Assembly (NCBI GenBank): GCA_025774805.1
Contig: JALGZR010000008.1
Span: 22,604-86,603, forward strand
DNA: 64,000 bases
Direction: 5' to 3'
DNA from: a bacterium
GTDB taxonomy: Bacteria > ARS69
Shown here one piece after another: positions 28,009 to 37,257 of this stretch; within the stretch, counting starts at the first letter, position 1; every line of letters begins with the position of its first letter. The notes beneath the pieces are model-generated. The model was given only the letters and a program-made list of their open reading frames with translations, had not been told where the DNA came from and ran no database searches. The position numbers and the translations under genes were made by a program.

Positions 28009-30690
28009 GTCGCCCGCGCTCTCGGCGCCTCCCGACCCCGGGGGCAGCCCGAGCTCGGCCCGCGCTCGCGCGACGTCCTCGAGCGGGATCGCCCCGGCGA
28101 GACCGAGCCGGTGCAGCGTCGCCGCCGCGATTCCCTCGGCGTCGATGCCGAAGAGACGACGCAGGGCCTCCCGGGTGTCGCTCCGCCCGAAGCCGTCGGT
28201 TCCCAGGGAGTGGTAGGGACCGGGCACCCACCGCGCGATCTGATCCGGAACCGATCGCACCCAGTCGCTTGCCGCGATGGTCGGTCCCTCGAAATCCTGC
28301 AGAAGACGCGTGACCCGAGGCACGCGGGGTGGATCCGACGGGTGCTCGAGATTGTGGCGTTCGCACTCGAGCGCTTCGCGGCGGAGCTCGGTGAAGCTGG
28401 TCGCGCTCCAGACGTCGGCGGCCACGTCGTACCGCTCGGCCAGGATCTCCTGCGCGCGGAGCGCCTGATTGAGGATCGGTCCGCTGCCGAGGAGCCGGGC
28501 CCGGTGGACGCGGGGCTGCGGAGCGGGCCGGAAGCGGTAGAGCCCCCGGAGGATTCCCTCGCCGACCCCCTCGGGCATCGGGGGTTGCGTGTAGTTCTCG
28601 TTGTAGATCGTGATGTAGTAGGAGACGTCCTCGTTCTCGCCGTACATCCTCCGCAGGCCGTCCCTCACGATCGTCGCGAGCTCGTAGGCGTAGGCGGGGT
28701 CGTAGGCCACGACGGAGGGAACCGCGGAGGCGAGAAGATGGCTGTGGCCGTCGTCGTGCTGGAGCCCCTCGCCGGCCAGGGTGGTGCGCCCCGCGGTGGC
28801 CCCCATGAGGAATCCGCGCCCGCGGGCGTCGGCGAAGGCCCAGATCTGATCCATGGTCCGCTGGAAACCGAACATCGAATAGAAGATGTAGAAGGGAATC
28901 GTGGGCTCGCCGTGCGTGGCGAAGGAGGTTCCCGCCGCGGTGAACGACGCCATGGACCCGGCCTCGGTGATTCCCTCCTCGAGGATCTGTCCGTCCTCTC
29001 CCTCCGAGTACGAGAGCAGGAGCTCCGCGTCCACGGGCTCGTAGCGTTGGCCGAAGGGCGAGTAGATCCGGAACTCCCGGAAGAGCCCCTCCATTCCGAA
29101 CGTCCTCGCCTCGTCGGGAACGATCGGAACGACGCGGGGACCGAAGTCCGGAGTCCGCAGGAGCCCGCGCAGGAGCCGCACGAAGGCCATGGTGGTCGAG
29201 ACCTCCTGCCCGGATTTCGTACCCGACTCGAACTCCGCGAACACGTCCTCCGTGGGCAACGGGATCGATGCGGGGCGCACGATCCGTTTCGGCAGACAGC
29301 CGCCGAGCGCCCGGCGCCGCTCGAGGAGATACCGGATCTCCTCGCAGTCCGGGCCCGGCCGGTAGTACGGCGGGTGTTCCTCCAGACGGGAGTCGGGGAT
29401 GGGAAGCTGGAGCCGGTCCCGGAACGCCATCAGCTCCTTGCGGCTGAGGCTCTTCATCTGGTGCGTGACGTTGCGGGCTTCGAACCCCTCGCCCAGCGTC
29501 CACCCCTTCACGGTCTTCGCGAGGATCACCGTGGGCGCGCCCCGGTGCTCGACCGCCCGCCGGTACGCGGCATAGAGCTTGCGGTAGTCGTGGCCTCCCC
29601 GTCTCAGCTTCGTGAGGGCGTCGTCGGAAAGGTCCTCCACCAGACGGGTGAGCCGGGGATCGGGTCCGAAGAAGTGCTCACGGATGAAGGCGCCCGACTC
29701 GACGGTGTATCTCTGGTACTGGCCGTCGAGCGTGTCCATCATCTTCTGTCGCAGGGCCCCGTCGCCGTCGCGGGCGAGAAGATCGTCCCACTCGCGACCC
29801 CAGATCACCTTGATCACGTTCCAGCCGGCGCCCCGGAACGTCCCCTCGAGCTCCTGGATGATCTTCCCGTTCCCGCGAACCGGGCCGTCGAGACGCTGCA
29901 GGTTGCAGTTCACGATGAAGACGAGGTTGTCCAGCTTCTCCCGGGCCGCGATGCCGAGCGCTCCGAGCGTCTCGGGCTCGTCGGTCTCCCCGTCCCCGAG
30001 AAACGCCCAGACCCGGGTCTCGTCGCTCCCCAGGATCCCCCGCGCCCTCAGATATCGATTGAACCGCGCCTGGTAGATGGCCGCGATCGGACCGAGACCC
30101 ATCGAGACGGTGGGGAACTCCCAGAAGTCGGGAAGGAGTCGGGGATGGGGATACGAGGGGAGACCCGGATGCGAGCCCGCCTCCCGACGGAAGTGATCGA
30201 GGTCCTCTTCGCCCAGGCGTCCTTCGAGATAGGCGCGGGCGTACAGTCCGGGGGCGGCGTGTCCCTGGTAGAAGATCTGATCGCCCGGTGCCCCGTCCTT
30301 CCCCCGGAAGAAGTGGTTGAATCCGACCTCGTAGAGACTCGCGGCGGACGCGTACGTCGAGATGTGACCGCCGAGGCCCGGAGAGCGGTGGTTCGCGCGC
30401 GTCACCATCGCCATCGCGTTCCATCGTATGAGGCGGCGGATGCGACGTTCCATCTCCTCGTCGCCGGGGAAATCGGGCTCCTCCGCCGGGGAGATCGTGT
30501 TGACGTAGGCCGAGCGCGTGAGGGCGGGCAGATCCACTTCGCGGCGTCGGGCGTGCCGCAGGACGTGCAGGAGAAGATCGCGAGCCCGCTGGGGACCGGC
30601 GGTGTCGAGCACGGCGTCGAGGGACTCGATCCACTCTCCGGTCTCCTGCGGGTCGGAATCCGCGATGCGATCGGGGGACGGCGGCGACAT
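28006..30690 (-). CDS. aceE: Pyruvate dehydrogenase E1 component (homodimeric type)
   Basis: [87 protein letters not shown]. Start [13 protein letters not shown] at 30690. Confidence 0.95.
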   Translation of the reverse strand: MSPPSPDRIADSDPQETGEWIESLDAVLDTAGPQRARDLLLHVLRHARRREVDLPALTRSAYVNTISPAEEPDFPGDEEMERRIRRLIRWNAMAMVTRANHRSPGLGGHISTYASAASLYEVGFNHFFRGKDGAPGDQIFYQGHAAPGLYARAYLEGRLGEEDLDHFRREAGSHPGLPSYPHPRLLPDFWEFPTVSMGLGPIAAIYQARFNRYLRARGILGSDETRVWAFLGDGETDEPETLGALGIAAREKLDNLVFIVNCNLQRLDGPVRGNGKIIQELEGTFRGAGWNVIKVIWGREWDDLLARDGDGALRQKMMDTLDGQYQRYTVESGAFIREHFFGPDPRLTRLVEDLSDDALTKLRRGGHDYRKLYAAYRRAVEHRGAPTVILAKTVKGWTLGEGFEARNVTHQMKSLSRKELMAFRDRLQLPIPDSRLEEHPPYYRPGPDCEEIRYLLERRRALGGCLPKRIVRPASIPLPTEDVFAEFESGTKSGQEVSTTMAFVRLLRGLLRTPDFGPRVVPIVPDEARTFGMEGLFREFRIYSPFGQRYEPVDAELLLSYSEGEDGQILEEGITEAGSMASFTAAGTSFATHGEPTIPFYIFYSMFGFQRTMDQIWAFADARGRGFLMGATAGRTTLAGEGLQHDDGHSHLLASAVPSVVAYDPAYAYELATIVRDGLRRMYGENEDVSYYITIYNENYTQPPMPEGVGEGILRGLYRFRPAPQPRVHRARLLGSGPILNQALRAQEILAERYDVAADVWSATSFTELRREALECERHNLEHPSDPPRVPRVTRLLQDFEGPTIAASDWVRSVPDQIARWVPGPYHSLGTDGFGRSDTREALRRLFGIDAEGIAAATLHRLGLAGAIPLEDVARARAELGLPPGSGGAESAGD

Positions 30691-30728
30691 GCGTGACTCC
30701 CGTGAGAAGGAAGAGCGAGAGGGGAAGG

Positions 30729-30762
30729 GGTCCCCGGGGAGGAAGGGACCTCCTCGGGGGTC
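30729..30762. promoter_or_regulatory. Strong hairpin in aceE 5' leader
   Basis: CCCCGGGGAGG-AAGGGA-CCTCCTCGGGG; about 11-bp stem (one wobble), 6-nt loop. Confidence 0.5.
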
Positions 30763-30779
30763 GCCGGGACGAGGTGAGC

Positions 30780-30809
30780 AAGATAGGGCCAAGCCCGGGA
30801 CGCTGTCCA
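30780..30809 (-). promoter_or_regulatory. Putative aceE promoter
   Basis: Minus strand TGGACA-N18-TATCTT. Confidence 0.4.
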
Positions 30810-30842
30810 CGGGGGCGCGGGGGCCGCGACGACCCCTCCGCC

Positions 30843-30871
30843 TTGACACCGGAGCGGGCAGCCCCTACCGT
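30843..30871 (+). promoter_or_regulatory. Promoter of tRNA-Arg
   Basis: TTGACA-17 bp-TACCGT. Confidence 0.6.
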
Positions 30872-30883
30872 CTTCTGCCGCGC

Positions 30884-30960
30884 GGGCCCGTAGCTCAGTT
30901 GGATAGAGCGTTGGTCTCCGGAACCAAAGGCCGGAGGTTCGAATCCTCTCGGGCCCGCCA
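30884..30960 (+). tRNA. tRNA-Arg(CCG)
   Basis: Acceptor GGGCCCG/CGGGCCC, anticodon stem TTGGT/ACCAA with loop CTCCGGA, TTCGAAT T-loop, encoded CCA. Confidence 0.97.
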
Positions 30961-30969
30961 CGCGCTCCG

Positions 30970-30997
30970 CCGCGCCCGGCCGGTCGGTCGGGCGCGG
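30970..30997 (+). terminator. Possible terminator after tRNA-Arg
   Basis: Perfect 9-bp stem CCGCGCCCG...CGGGCGCGG; only a weak T-run follows. Confidence 0.4.
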
Positions 30998-31038
30998 CCG
31001 CGTTTCGGGCCCGCATGCCTCACCAGGCTTGGGCCCCG

Positions 31039-31067
31039 TTGCCTCCCGGGAGGGGCGATGCTAGATT
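31039..31067 (+). promoter_or_regulatory. Promoter of the dpp-like operon
   Basis: TTGCCT-17 bp-TAGATT. Confidence 0.45.
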
Positions 31068-31094
31068 GTTTCCTCCCAGTGCGGGGGGAAGTCG

Positions 31095-32684
31095 TTGAAG
31101 CGATTCGCCTTGTCGATCCTCCTCCTCGCCCTCCTCGGACGGGCGACTCCGAGCGAAGCCCAGGAACCCGACCCGGTGAGCGGGGGGACCCTGATCTACG
31201 GTCGGGGCATGGACGCCGTGGGACTCGATCCCGCCCACGAGTCCGATGGGGAGTCGTTCAAGGTCTGCGACAACGTCTACGAGTGTCTTCTCCGCTTCGC
31301 CGACAACGGAACCGACATCGAGCCCGGGCTGGCGACGCACTGGGAGGTCAGCGAAGACGGGCGCGAGTGGACGTTCCATCTGCGGCGGGGGGTGCGTTTC
31401 CACAACGGAGACCCCCTCGACGCGATGGCGGTCGCGTACTCGTTCGAGCGCCAGTGGGGCGCGCGTGAGCCCCGGCACGAGGACTACGGCGTCGGCGGGC
31501 CGTATCCCTTCTGGGGATACCTCGGGATGGACGACATCCTGGAGAGTATCGAGATCCTCGATCACCTGACGGTCCGGTTCGTTCTCAAGACTTCGAGCGC
31601 CCCCTTTCTCTCCAACCTCGCCTGCAACTTCGCGGCCATCGTGTCGCCGCGGGAGGCGCACCGCTGGGGCGAGGAGTTCTTCCGCCACCCCTGCGGAACG
31701 GGACCCTTTCGCTTCGAGGAATGGAAGCGGGCCGAGACGATCACCCTCGTTCGGAACGAGGACTACTGGGGCCTGCCGCCCTATTTGGACCGCATCGTCT
31801 TCCGGTCGATACCGGAGAACTCGACCCGCTTCTTCGAGCTTCTCTCGGGCTCCATCCACATGATGGACGGCATCCCTCCCGACGACGTCCCCGCCATCCA
31901 GACGGACCGGAGCCTCAAGCTGCACGGGTCGCCGGGCATGAACGTCGCCTACCTGGCGATGAACCTCGATCACGAGCCGTTCGGGAATCCGCGGGTGAGA
32001 CGCGCCGTGAACCACGCCGTCGACAAGGAGATGATCGTCTCCGCGCTGTACGGACATCTCGCGGAGATTGCTCTCGGCCCGCTCCCCCCCAATGTCTTCG
32101 GAGCGCACGAGGACCCGCCCGCGTACGGGTACGACCCGGAGTTCGCGCGCCGTCTGCTGGAGGAGGCTGGCTACCCCGACGGTTTCGAGACGACCCTGTG
32201 GACGATGTCGGGTCCGCGACCCTACATGCCGCAGCCGGTGCGCCTCGCCCAGGTGATTCAGGCCGACCTCGCGCAGGTGGGGATTCGGGCCCGGATCGTC
32301 TCCTACGAGTGGGGGACCTACCTCGGAAGGGTTCACCGGGGGCACCACGACATGGCCCTCCTCGGCTGGCAGGCGGACAACGGAGATCCGGACAACTTCC
32401 TCTTCGTCCACTTCGACAAGTCGTCCGCGGTCCCCCCCGCCGGCAACATCGCCTTCTACCGGGACGAGACGGTCCACGAGCTCCTGCTCGCGGGCCAGCG
32501 GACCGTGGATCCCGATCTCCGGTTGCCCTACTACCGAGAGGCCCAGGAGATCATCCACCGGGACGCCCCTTGGGTTCCCCTGGTACACACCATGGAACTG
32601 GCAGCGCTGCGACGGGGAGTCTTCGGATACCGCCTCCATCCGACGGGACGGGTCCTTCTCTCTCGCGTCTGGCTCTCCCGGTGA
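31095..32684 (+). CDS. Peptide/nickel-type ABC transporter substrate-binding protein (SBP_bac_5)
   Basis: GTLIYGRGMDAVGLDPAHESDGESFKVCDNVYECLL; WTFHLRRGVRFHNGDP; NPRVRRAVNHAVDKE. TTG start with signal peptide. Confidence 0.92.
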   Translation: MKRFALSILLLALLGRATPSEAQEPDPVSGGTLIYGRGMDAVGLDPAHESDGESFKVCDNVYECLLRFADNGTDIEPGLATHWEVSEDGREWTFHLRRGVRFHNGDPLDAMAVAYSFERQWGAREPRHEDYGVGGPYPFWGYLGMDDILESIEILDHLTVRFVLKTSSAPFLSNLACNFAAIVSPREAHRWGEEFFRHPCGTGPFRFEEWKRAETITLVRNEDYWGLPPYLDRIVFRSIPENSTRFFELLSGSIHMMDGIPPDDVPAIQTDRSLKLHGSPGMNVAYLAMNLDHEPFGNPRVRRAVNHAVDKEMIVSALYGHLAEIALGPLPPNVFGAHEDPPAYGYDPEFARRLLEEAGYPDGFETTLWTMSGPRPYMPQPVRLAQVIQADLAQVGIRARIVSYEWGTYLGRVHRGHHDMALLGWQADNGDPDNFLFVHFDKSSAVPPAGNIAFYRDETVHELLLAGQRTVDPDLRLPYYREAQEIIHRDAPWVPLVHTMELAALRRGVFGYRLHPTGRVLLSRVWLSR

Positions 32685-33685
32685 CCCCCTATCTCATCCG
32701 GCGGATTCTCCTCATTCTGCCCACGCTGTTTGGGGTGTCGATCCTCGCCTTCCTGCTGATCCACTGGATGCCCGGTGACCCCGCGGAGATCCTTGCCGGG
32801 GAGCACGCCTCGCCGGAGGTCGTGGAGCAGCTCCGCAGGGACCTTCACCTCGACCGTCCGCTTCCCGAGCAGTACCTGACCTACGTGGAGGGGATCTTCC
32901 GGGGCGAGCTCGGGCGCTCCGCGAAGACGCACGAGGCCGTCGCGGACGAGATTCGACGCTACTTCCCGGCGACCGTCGAGCTGGCGACGGCGGCCCTGCT
33001 CATCGCCTGCCTGATCGGGGTTCCCGCCGGCTTTCTCGCCGCTCGGCGGCCGGGCGGTCCGGTCGACGCCCTCAGCACCGGTCTCGCCTCCCTCGGCGTC
33101 TCGATGCCGGTCTTCTGGCTGGGGCTGATCCTGATGTACCTGCTGGCCGTGCGCTTTCCGGTCTTTCCCGTCTCCGGTCGCGCGCCGGCGATCTTCTCCC
33201 ATCCCCCGGTGACCGGGTTTCTCCTGCTCGACTGCCTGGTCGCGGGGGACGCGCGCATGGCCGTGCGGGTGCTGCATCACCTCGCCGTTCCCGCCTTCGT
33301 TCTGGGGACGGTTCCGATGGCGGTCATCGCGCGGATGACGCGCTCGAGCCTTCTCGAGTCCCTGGGTCGGGACTACATTCGCACGGCGCGGGCCAAGGGG
33401 TTGACGGAGCTTCCGGTGCTCCTGCGGCACGCGGGGCGCAACGGGATTCTACCCACCCTCACGGTGATCGGCCTCCAGTTCGGAGTGCTTCTGGGAGGGG
33501 CCATCATCACCGAGACGGTGTTCTCGTGGCCGGGAATCGGCCGCTGGATCCTCCTCGCCGTCGAGTCGCGCGACGCCCGGGTGCTCCAGGCCGGAGTGCT
33601 GCTCATGGCCATCTCCTTCGCGCTCGTGAACCTGGTGACCGATGCGGCGTACGCGGCGCTGGACCCGCGGATCAAGCTGCGATGA
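32681..33685 (+). CDS. ABC transporter permease (DppB-like)
   Basis: YLIRRILLILPTLFGVSILAFLLIHWMPGDPAEIL; EAA-loop YIRTARAKGLTELPVLLRHAGRNGILPTLTVIG. Confidence 0.93.
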   Translation: MTPYLIRRILLILPTLFGVSILAFLLIHWMPGDPAEILAGEHASPEVVEQLRRDLHLDRPLPEQYLTYVEGIFRGELGRSAKTHEAVADEIRRYFPATVELATAALLIACLIGVPAGFLAARRPGGPVDALSTGLASLGVSMPVFWLGLILMYLLAVRFPVFPVSGRAPAIFSHPPVTGFLLLDCLVAGDARMAVRVLHHLAVPAFVLGTVPMAVIARMTRSSLLESLGRDYIRTARAKGLTELPVLLRHAGRNGILPTLTVIGLQFGVLLGGAIITETVFSWPGIGRWILLAVESRDARVLQAGVLLMAISFALVNLVTDAAYAALDPRIKLR

Positions 33686-33695
33686 GGCGGGGTCG

Positions 33696-34628
33696 ATGAC
33701 AGATACGAGAAGCCGCCGGGCATTCGAGAGAGAGCTCCGGGTCCTCACCCGGCTGCAAAGACGGCGATCCACGGCCACGGCGATGGCCCTGCTCGCTCTC
33801 TTTCTTCTCGGGGCCATGTTCGGCCCGCGGGTGGCGCCCCGGGATCCGTACGAGCAGAACCTGGCGGAGCGCCTGCTGCCTCCGGGAGGGGAGCATCTCC
33901 TCGGAACGGACGAGTTCGGGCGCGATGTCTTCTCCCGTCTGGTTCACGGAACCCGGATCTCGCTCTTCATCGGGGTGGTGTCCGTGCTGATCGGAGTGAC
34001 CGTGGGCGGTGCGATCGGACTCACGACCGGCTACTTCGGAGGATGGATCGATCTTCTGGGAATGCGTCTCGTGGATATCCTCCTGGCGTTCCCGAGCATC
34101 CTGCTGGCGATCGTCGTGGTCGCCGTGCTCGGGCCGAGCCTCGAGAACGCGATGATCGCGGTGGGCATCGTGGGGGTGCCCCAGTACGCGCGCATCGTGA
34201 GGTCCGCCGTGCTCGCGGTGCGGGCGCTCCCGTTCGTGGAGGCGGAGCGGGCCCTGGGGGCCCGCGACGACCGCATCCTCCTCCGCACGGTGCTCCCGTT
34301 CTGCACGGCCCCGCTGCTCGTGCAGGCGAGCCTCGGCCTCGCCACCGCGATCCTGGACGCGGCCGGTCTCTCCTTCCTCGGGCTGGGGGCGCAGCCTCCC
34401 CTCCCCGAGTGGGGGGCCATGCTGGGCCACGGTCGGGAGTACGTCGTGCACGCCCCGTGGATCCTGGTGGCCCCGGGGGGGGCGATCCTTCTCACCGTGC
34501 TCGGGTTCAACCTGCTGGGCGACGGACTGCGCGACGCCCTGGACCCGCGGCTCGCCGCCACCTTCGGACACCGGCCGGCGGGCGGCCCGGACGTCCCCTC
34601 TTGGAAGCGAATCGAAAGGATGACATGA
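33696..34628 (+). CDS. ABC transporter permease (DppC-like)
   Basis: LLGTDEFGRDVFSRLVHGTRISLFIGVVSVLIGVTVGGAIGLTTGYFGGWID; EAA-loop. Confidence 0.93.
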   Translation: MTDTRSRRAFERELRVLTRLQRRRSTATAMALLALFLLGAMFGPRVAPRDPYEQNLAERLLPPGGEHLLGTDEFGRDVFSRLVHGTRISLFIGVVSVLIGVTVGGAIGLTTGYFGGWIDLLGMRLVDILLAFPSILLAIVVVAVLGPSLENAMIAVGIVGVPQYARIVRSAVLAVRALPFVEAERALGARDDRILLRTVLPFCTAPLLVQASLGLATAILDAAGLSFLGLGAQPPLPEWGAMLGHGREYVVHAPWILVAPGGAILLTVLGFNLLGDGLRDALDPRLAATFGHRPAGGPDVPSWKRIERMT

Positions 34629-36328
34629 TCGCCACTCGCCTCCGGCGTCTCCTCGCGACCGCGACTCCCGCGCTTCTCTTCCCGCTCCTCCTCTCCGTCG
34701 CGGTCGGAGCGCGCGCCACGGAGCTCCCCGAGGAGAGTGCGCGCGAGGAGATCTCCTTCGACGCGCTCGAGCACTACTCGCTGGGCTCGCTCTTCGAGGC
34801 GCGGGATCGACTGCGGGAGGCGATCCACGAGTATCGTCTCGCACTTCAGCAGACCCCGGACAACGCGAACGTCTACGGCAGTCTCGCTCGCGTCCACCTT
34901 CGACTGCAGGAGGCGGAGGAGGCCGAGGGCGCGGCCCGCCGAGCGCTCGAGCTGGACCCCTCGAACCGTGAGGCCCTCGACGTCATGGTCGATCTCCACC
35001 TCGCGCGACGGGATCTGCCGGCCGCCGTGGAGACGCTCCGGCAAGTGGTGGCCTCCGATTCGACCGATCTCCAGACGCGCATCCGGCTCGCGGAGATCCT
35101 CGAGCGCACGGGGGATCTGGAGGGGGCGCTCGGGGAGCTTCAGGAGGCCTCGCGGCTGAGCCCCGGGCTGGCTCACGTTCACTATCGAATCGGGTCGCTC
35201 TACTCCCAGCTCGGCCGGCTCGAGGAGGCGCTCGACGAGTTCGACACGGTGGTGCGGATCGATCCCTCGTTCACCGAGGCGCTCATCAACGCCGCGACCG
35301 TGCGCGAGATGGAGATGAACCTGGAAGGCGCGGCCGATCTGTACAAGCGCGTGCTCGAGCTCGAGCCGGAGAATCTCGCGGTCCACCGGCGTCTGCTGCG
35401 GGTCCAGCTCCTGCTCGACGACACCGAGAGAGCGGGGGAGACCGCCCGCTGGATCCTCGAGCGGAACCCGGCCGACGCGGACGTGCGCGAGCAGTACGGC
35501 CTCCTCCTGCTCCGTGCGGGCGACGTCGAGGGGGCGATCCAGGAGCTGGAGCGGGTCCGATCGGAGTCGGAGAAGCGAATGAGCGTGCGCCGCCACCTGG
35601 GCCGGCTCTACTGGGACGAGGAGGAGCACGAGAGGGCCCGCGAAGCGTACCGCGAGGCCCTCGAGATCGACCCCAGATTCACGGAGGGGTGGGTGTCGCT
35701 GGGCTACCTCCACGCGCAGCTCGACGAGCCCGCGGAGGCGGCCGCGGCCTTCGAGAGGGCGGTGGAGCAGACGCCCGGCCGGCCCGTGCTCCACTTCCTT
35801 CTGGGGGTCTGCCGGAACGATCTCGGCGAGTACGAGAGCGCCCGGGAGGCCTTTGAAGAATCACTCGAACTCCGTCCGGGAAACGCCCAGGCGCACTATG
35901 GATTGGGCGTTGCCCTCGAACGCCTCGGCCGGACCGAGGACGCCGCGGCCGCTCTCCGCAAGGTCCTGGAGATCGAGCCGGAGAACGGGGAGGCACTGAA
36001 CTACCTGGGCTACATGTTCGCCGAAAGAGGGGTGCATTTGAACGAGGCGGTCGAGCTGCTGGAGCGGGCGGTCGCTCTCGAGCCGGAGAACGGCTACTAC
36101 CTCGACAGCCTCGGTTGGGCCCACTTCCAGCGGGGGGAGTTCGAGAAGGCCCTGGGATACCTGGAGCGGGCGACGCGGCGGTCGGAGGGGGACGCCGTGA
36201 TCCTCGAGCACTTCGGCGACGTGCTCGAGCGCCTGGGCCGGTCCGAAGAGGCCCGGGAGGCGTGGAAAAGGGCTCTCGAGGCTTCTCCGGACGCGGAGGG
36301 GGCCCGGCGGAAGCTCGGAAACCCTTAG
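34625..36328 (+). CDS. Exported tetratricopeptide repeat protein
   Basis: Signal peptide; many TPR units (e.g. AIHEYRLALQQTPDNANVYGSLARVHLRLQEAEEAEGAARRALELDPSN). Confidence 0.88.
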   Translation: MIATRLRRLLATATPALLFPLLLSVAVGARATELPEESAREEISFDALEHYSLGSLFEARDRLREAIHEYRLALQQTPDNANVYGSLARVHLRLQEAEEAEGAARRALELDPSNREALDVMVDLHLARRDLPAAVETLRQVVASDSTDLQTRIRLAEILERTGDLEGALGELQEASRLSPGLAHVHYRIGSLYSQLGRLEEALDEFDTVVRIDPSFTEALINAATVREMEMNLEGAADLYKRVLELEPENLAVHRRLLRVQLLLDDTERAGETARWILERNPADADVREQYGLLLLRAGDVEGAIQELERVRSESEKRMSVRRHLGRLYWDEEEHERAREAYREALEIDPRFTEGWVSLGYLHAQLDEPAEAAAAFERAVEQTPGRPVLHFLLGVCRNDLGEYESAREAFEESLELRPGNAQAHYGLGVALERLGRTEDAAAALRKVLEIEPENGEALNYLGYMFAERGVHLNEAVELLERAVALEPENGYYLDSLGWAHFQRGEFEKALGYLERATRRSEGDAVILEHFGDVLERLGRSEEAREAWKRALEASPDAEGARRKLGNP

Positions 36329-36405
36329 CCTGCATTTCTCACCGGTCTCTGCTGCGCCGGCGGCTCGCCGCGTCCTCGTGACGAACCCGGCGAGGAATGC
36401 AGGCT
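36327..36405. repeat. Element A of the dispersed repeat family, 79-nt imperfect hairpin
   Basis: AGCCTGCATTTCTCACCGG...CCGGCGAGGAATGCAGGCT: 19-nt arms with two mismatched/wobble positions; contains CCTCGTGACGAA. Confidence 0.8.
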
Positions 36406-36516
36406 CCGAGGGGGCGGGGGGGGGGCGGAGGGGTTAGAGTGAGTTCTGCGGACGCCGGACGGCCCTCCGGGCGGAACCTCACCCCGGGAGGGGGGTATGC
36501 AGCGCAGGAGGTGGAC

Positions 36517-37257
36517 ATGCACCCGCTGCGCGTCGTTCGGCCGGTCTTGGAGGCGACAGAGCGCGTGAAGGACGAACGGGCCGACGAAGACCTGATGCTG
36601 GCGCTCAAGCGCGGCGAGGAGTCCGCGCTGACCGAGCTCATGCGGCGGCATCGGGGACCGATCGTGAACTACGTGAATCGGTTGATCGGTGACCGGGACC
36701 GGGCCGAAGACCTCGCCCAGGAGGTCTTCCTCCGGGTCTACCGGCACGCCGGCACGTACCGTGTGACCGCCCGGTTCACGACGTGGCTCTATACGATCGC
36801 GTCGAATCTCGGGAAGAACGAGCTGCGCAATCGGGCGCGCCGGCGCAACGTGTCGATGGAAGACACTCCCCGGGAGCTGAGACAGGAGGACTACCACCTC
36901 GGAACGCGCGAGGACTTCCTGGCTCCCGACCGCATCACCGATCTGAACGATCGGCAGCGCAAGGTCCGGTGGGCGATCGACACCCTGCCGGAGCACTTCC
37001 GAATCATGCTCGTGCTACGGGATCTCGAGGGCTTCTCCTACGAGGAGATCGCGGGGATGATGGAACTTCCCCTCGGGACCGTGAAATCCCGGATCAATCG
37101 GGCGCGGATGGAGTTCAAGAAGCGGGTCGAGCCGTTGCTCTCGGCCTCCCGGAGGAACGACCCGTCGATCTTCTGGAGGAACTCGCGCCCCGCCGCCGAC
37201 CCGGAGGGAAGCAAGACGTCCCGGACGCGCTCGAACGATGGAGGGAAGAAGCATTGA
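36517..37257 (+). CDS. ECF-type RNA polymerase sigma factor
   Basis: DRAEDLAQEVFLRVYRHAGTYRVTARFTTWLYTIASNLGKNELRNRARRR; region 4 GFSYEEIAGMMELPLGTVKSRINRAR; AGGAGG before ATG 36517. Confidence 0.92.
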   Translation: MHPLRVVRPVLEATERVKDERADEDLMLALKRGEESALTELMRRHRGPIVNYVNRLIGDRDRAEDLAQEVFLRVYRHAGTYRVTARFTTWLYTIASNLGKNELRNRARRRNVSMEDTPRELRQEDYHLGTREDFLAPDRITDLNDRQRKVRWAIDTLPEHFRIMLVLRDLEGFSYEEIAGMMELPLGTVKSRINRARMEFKKRVEPLLSASRRNDPSIFWRNSRPAADPEGSKTSRTRSNDGGKKH

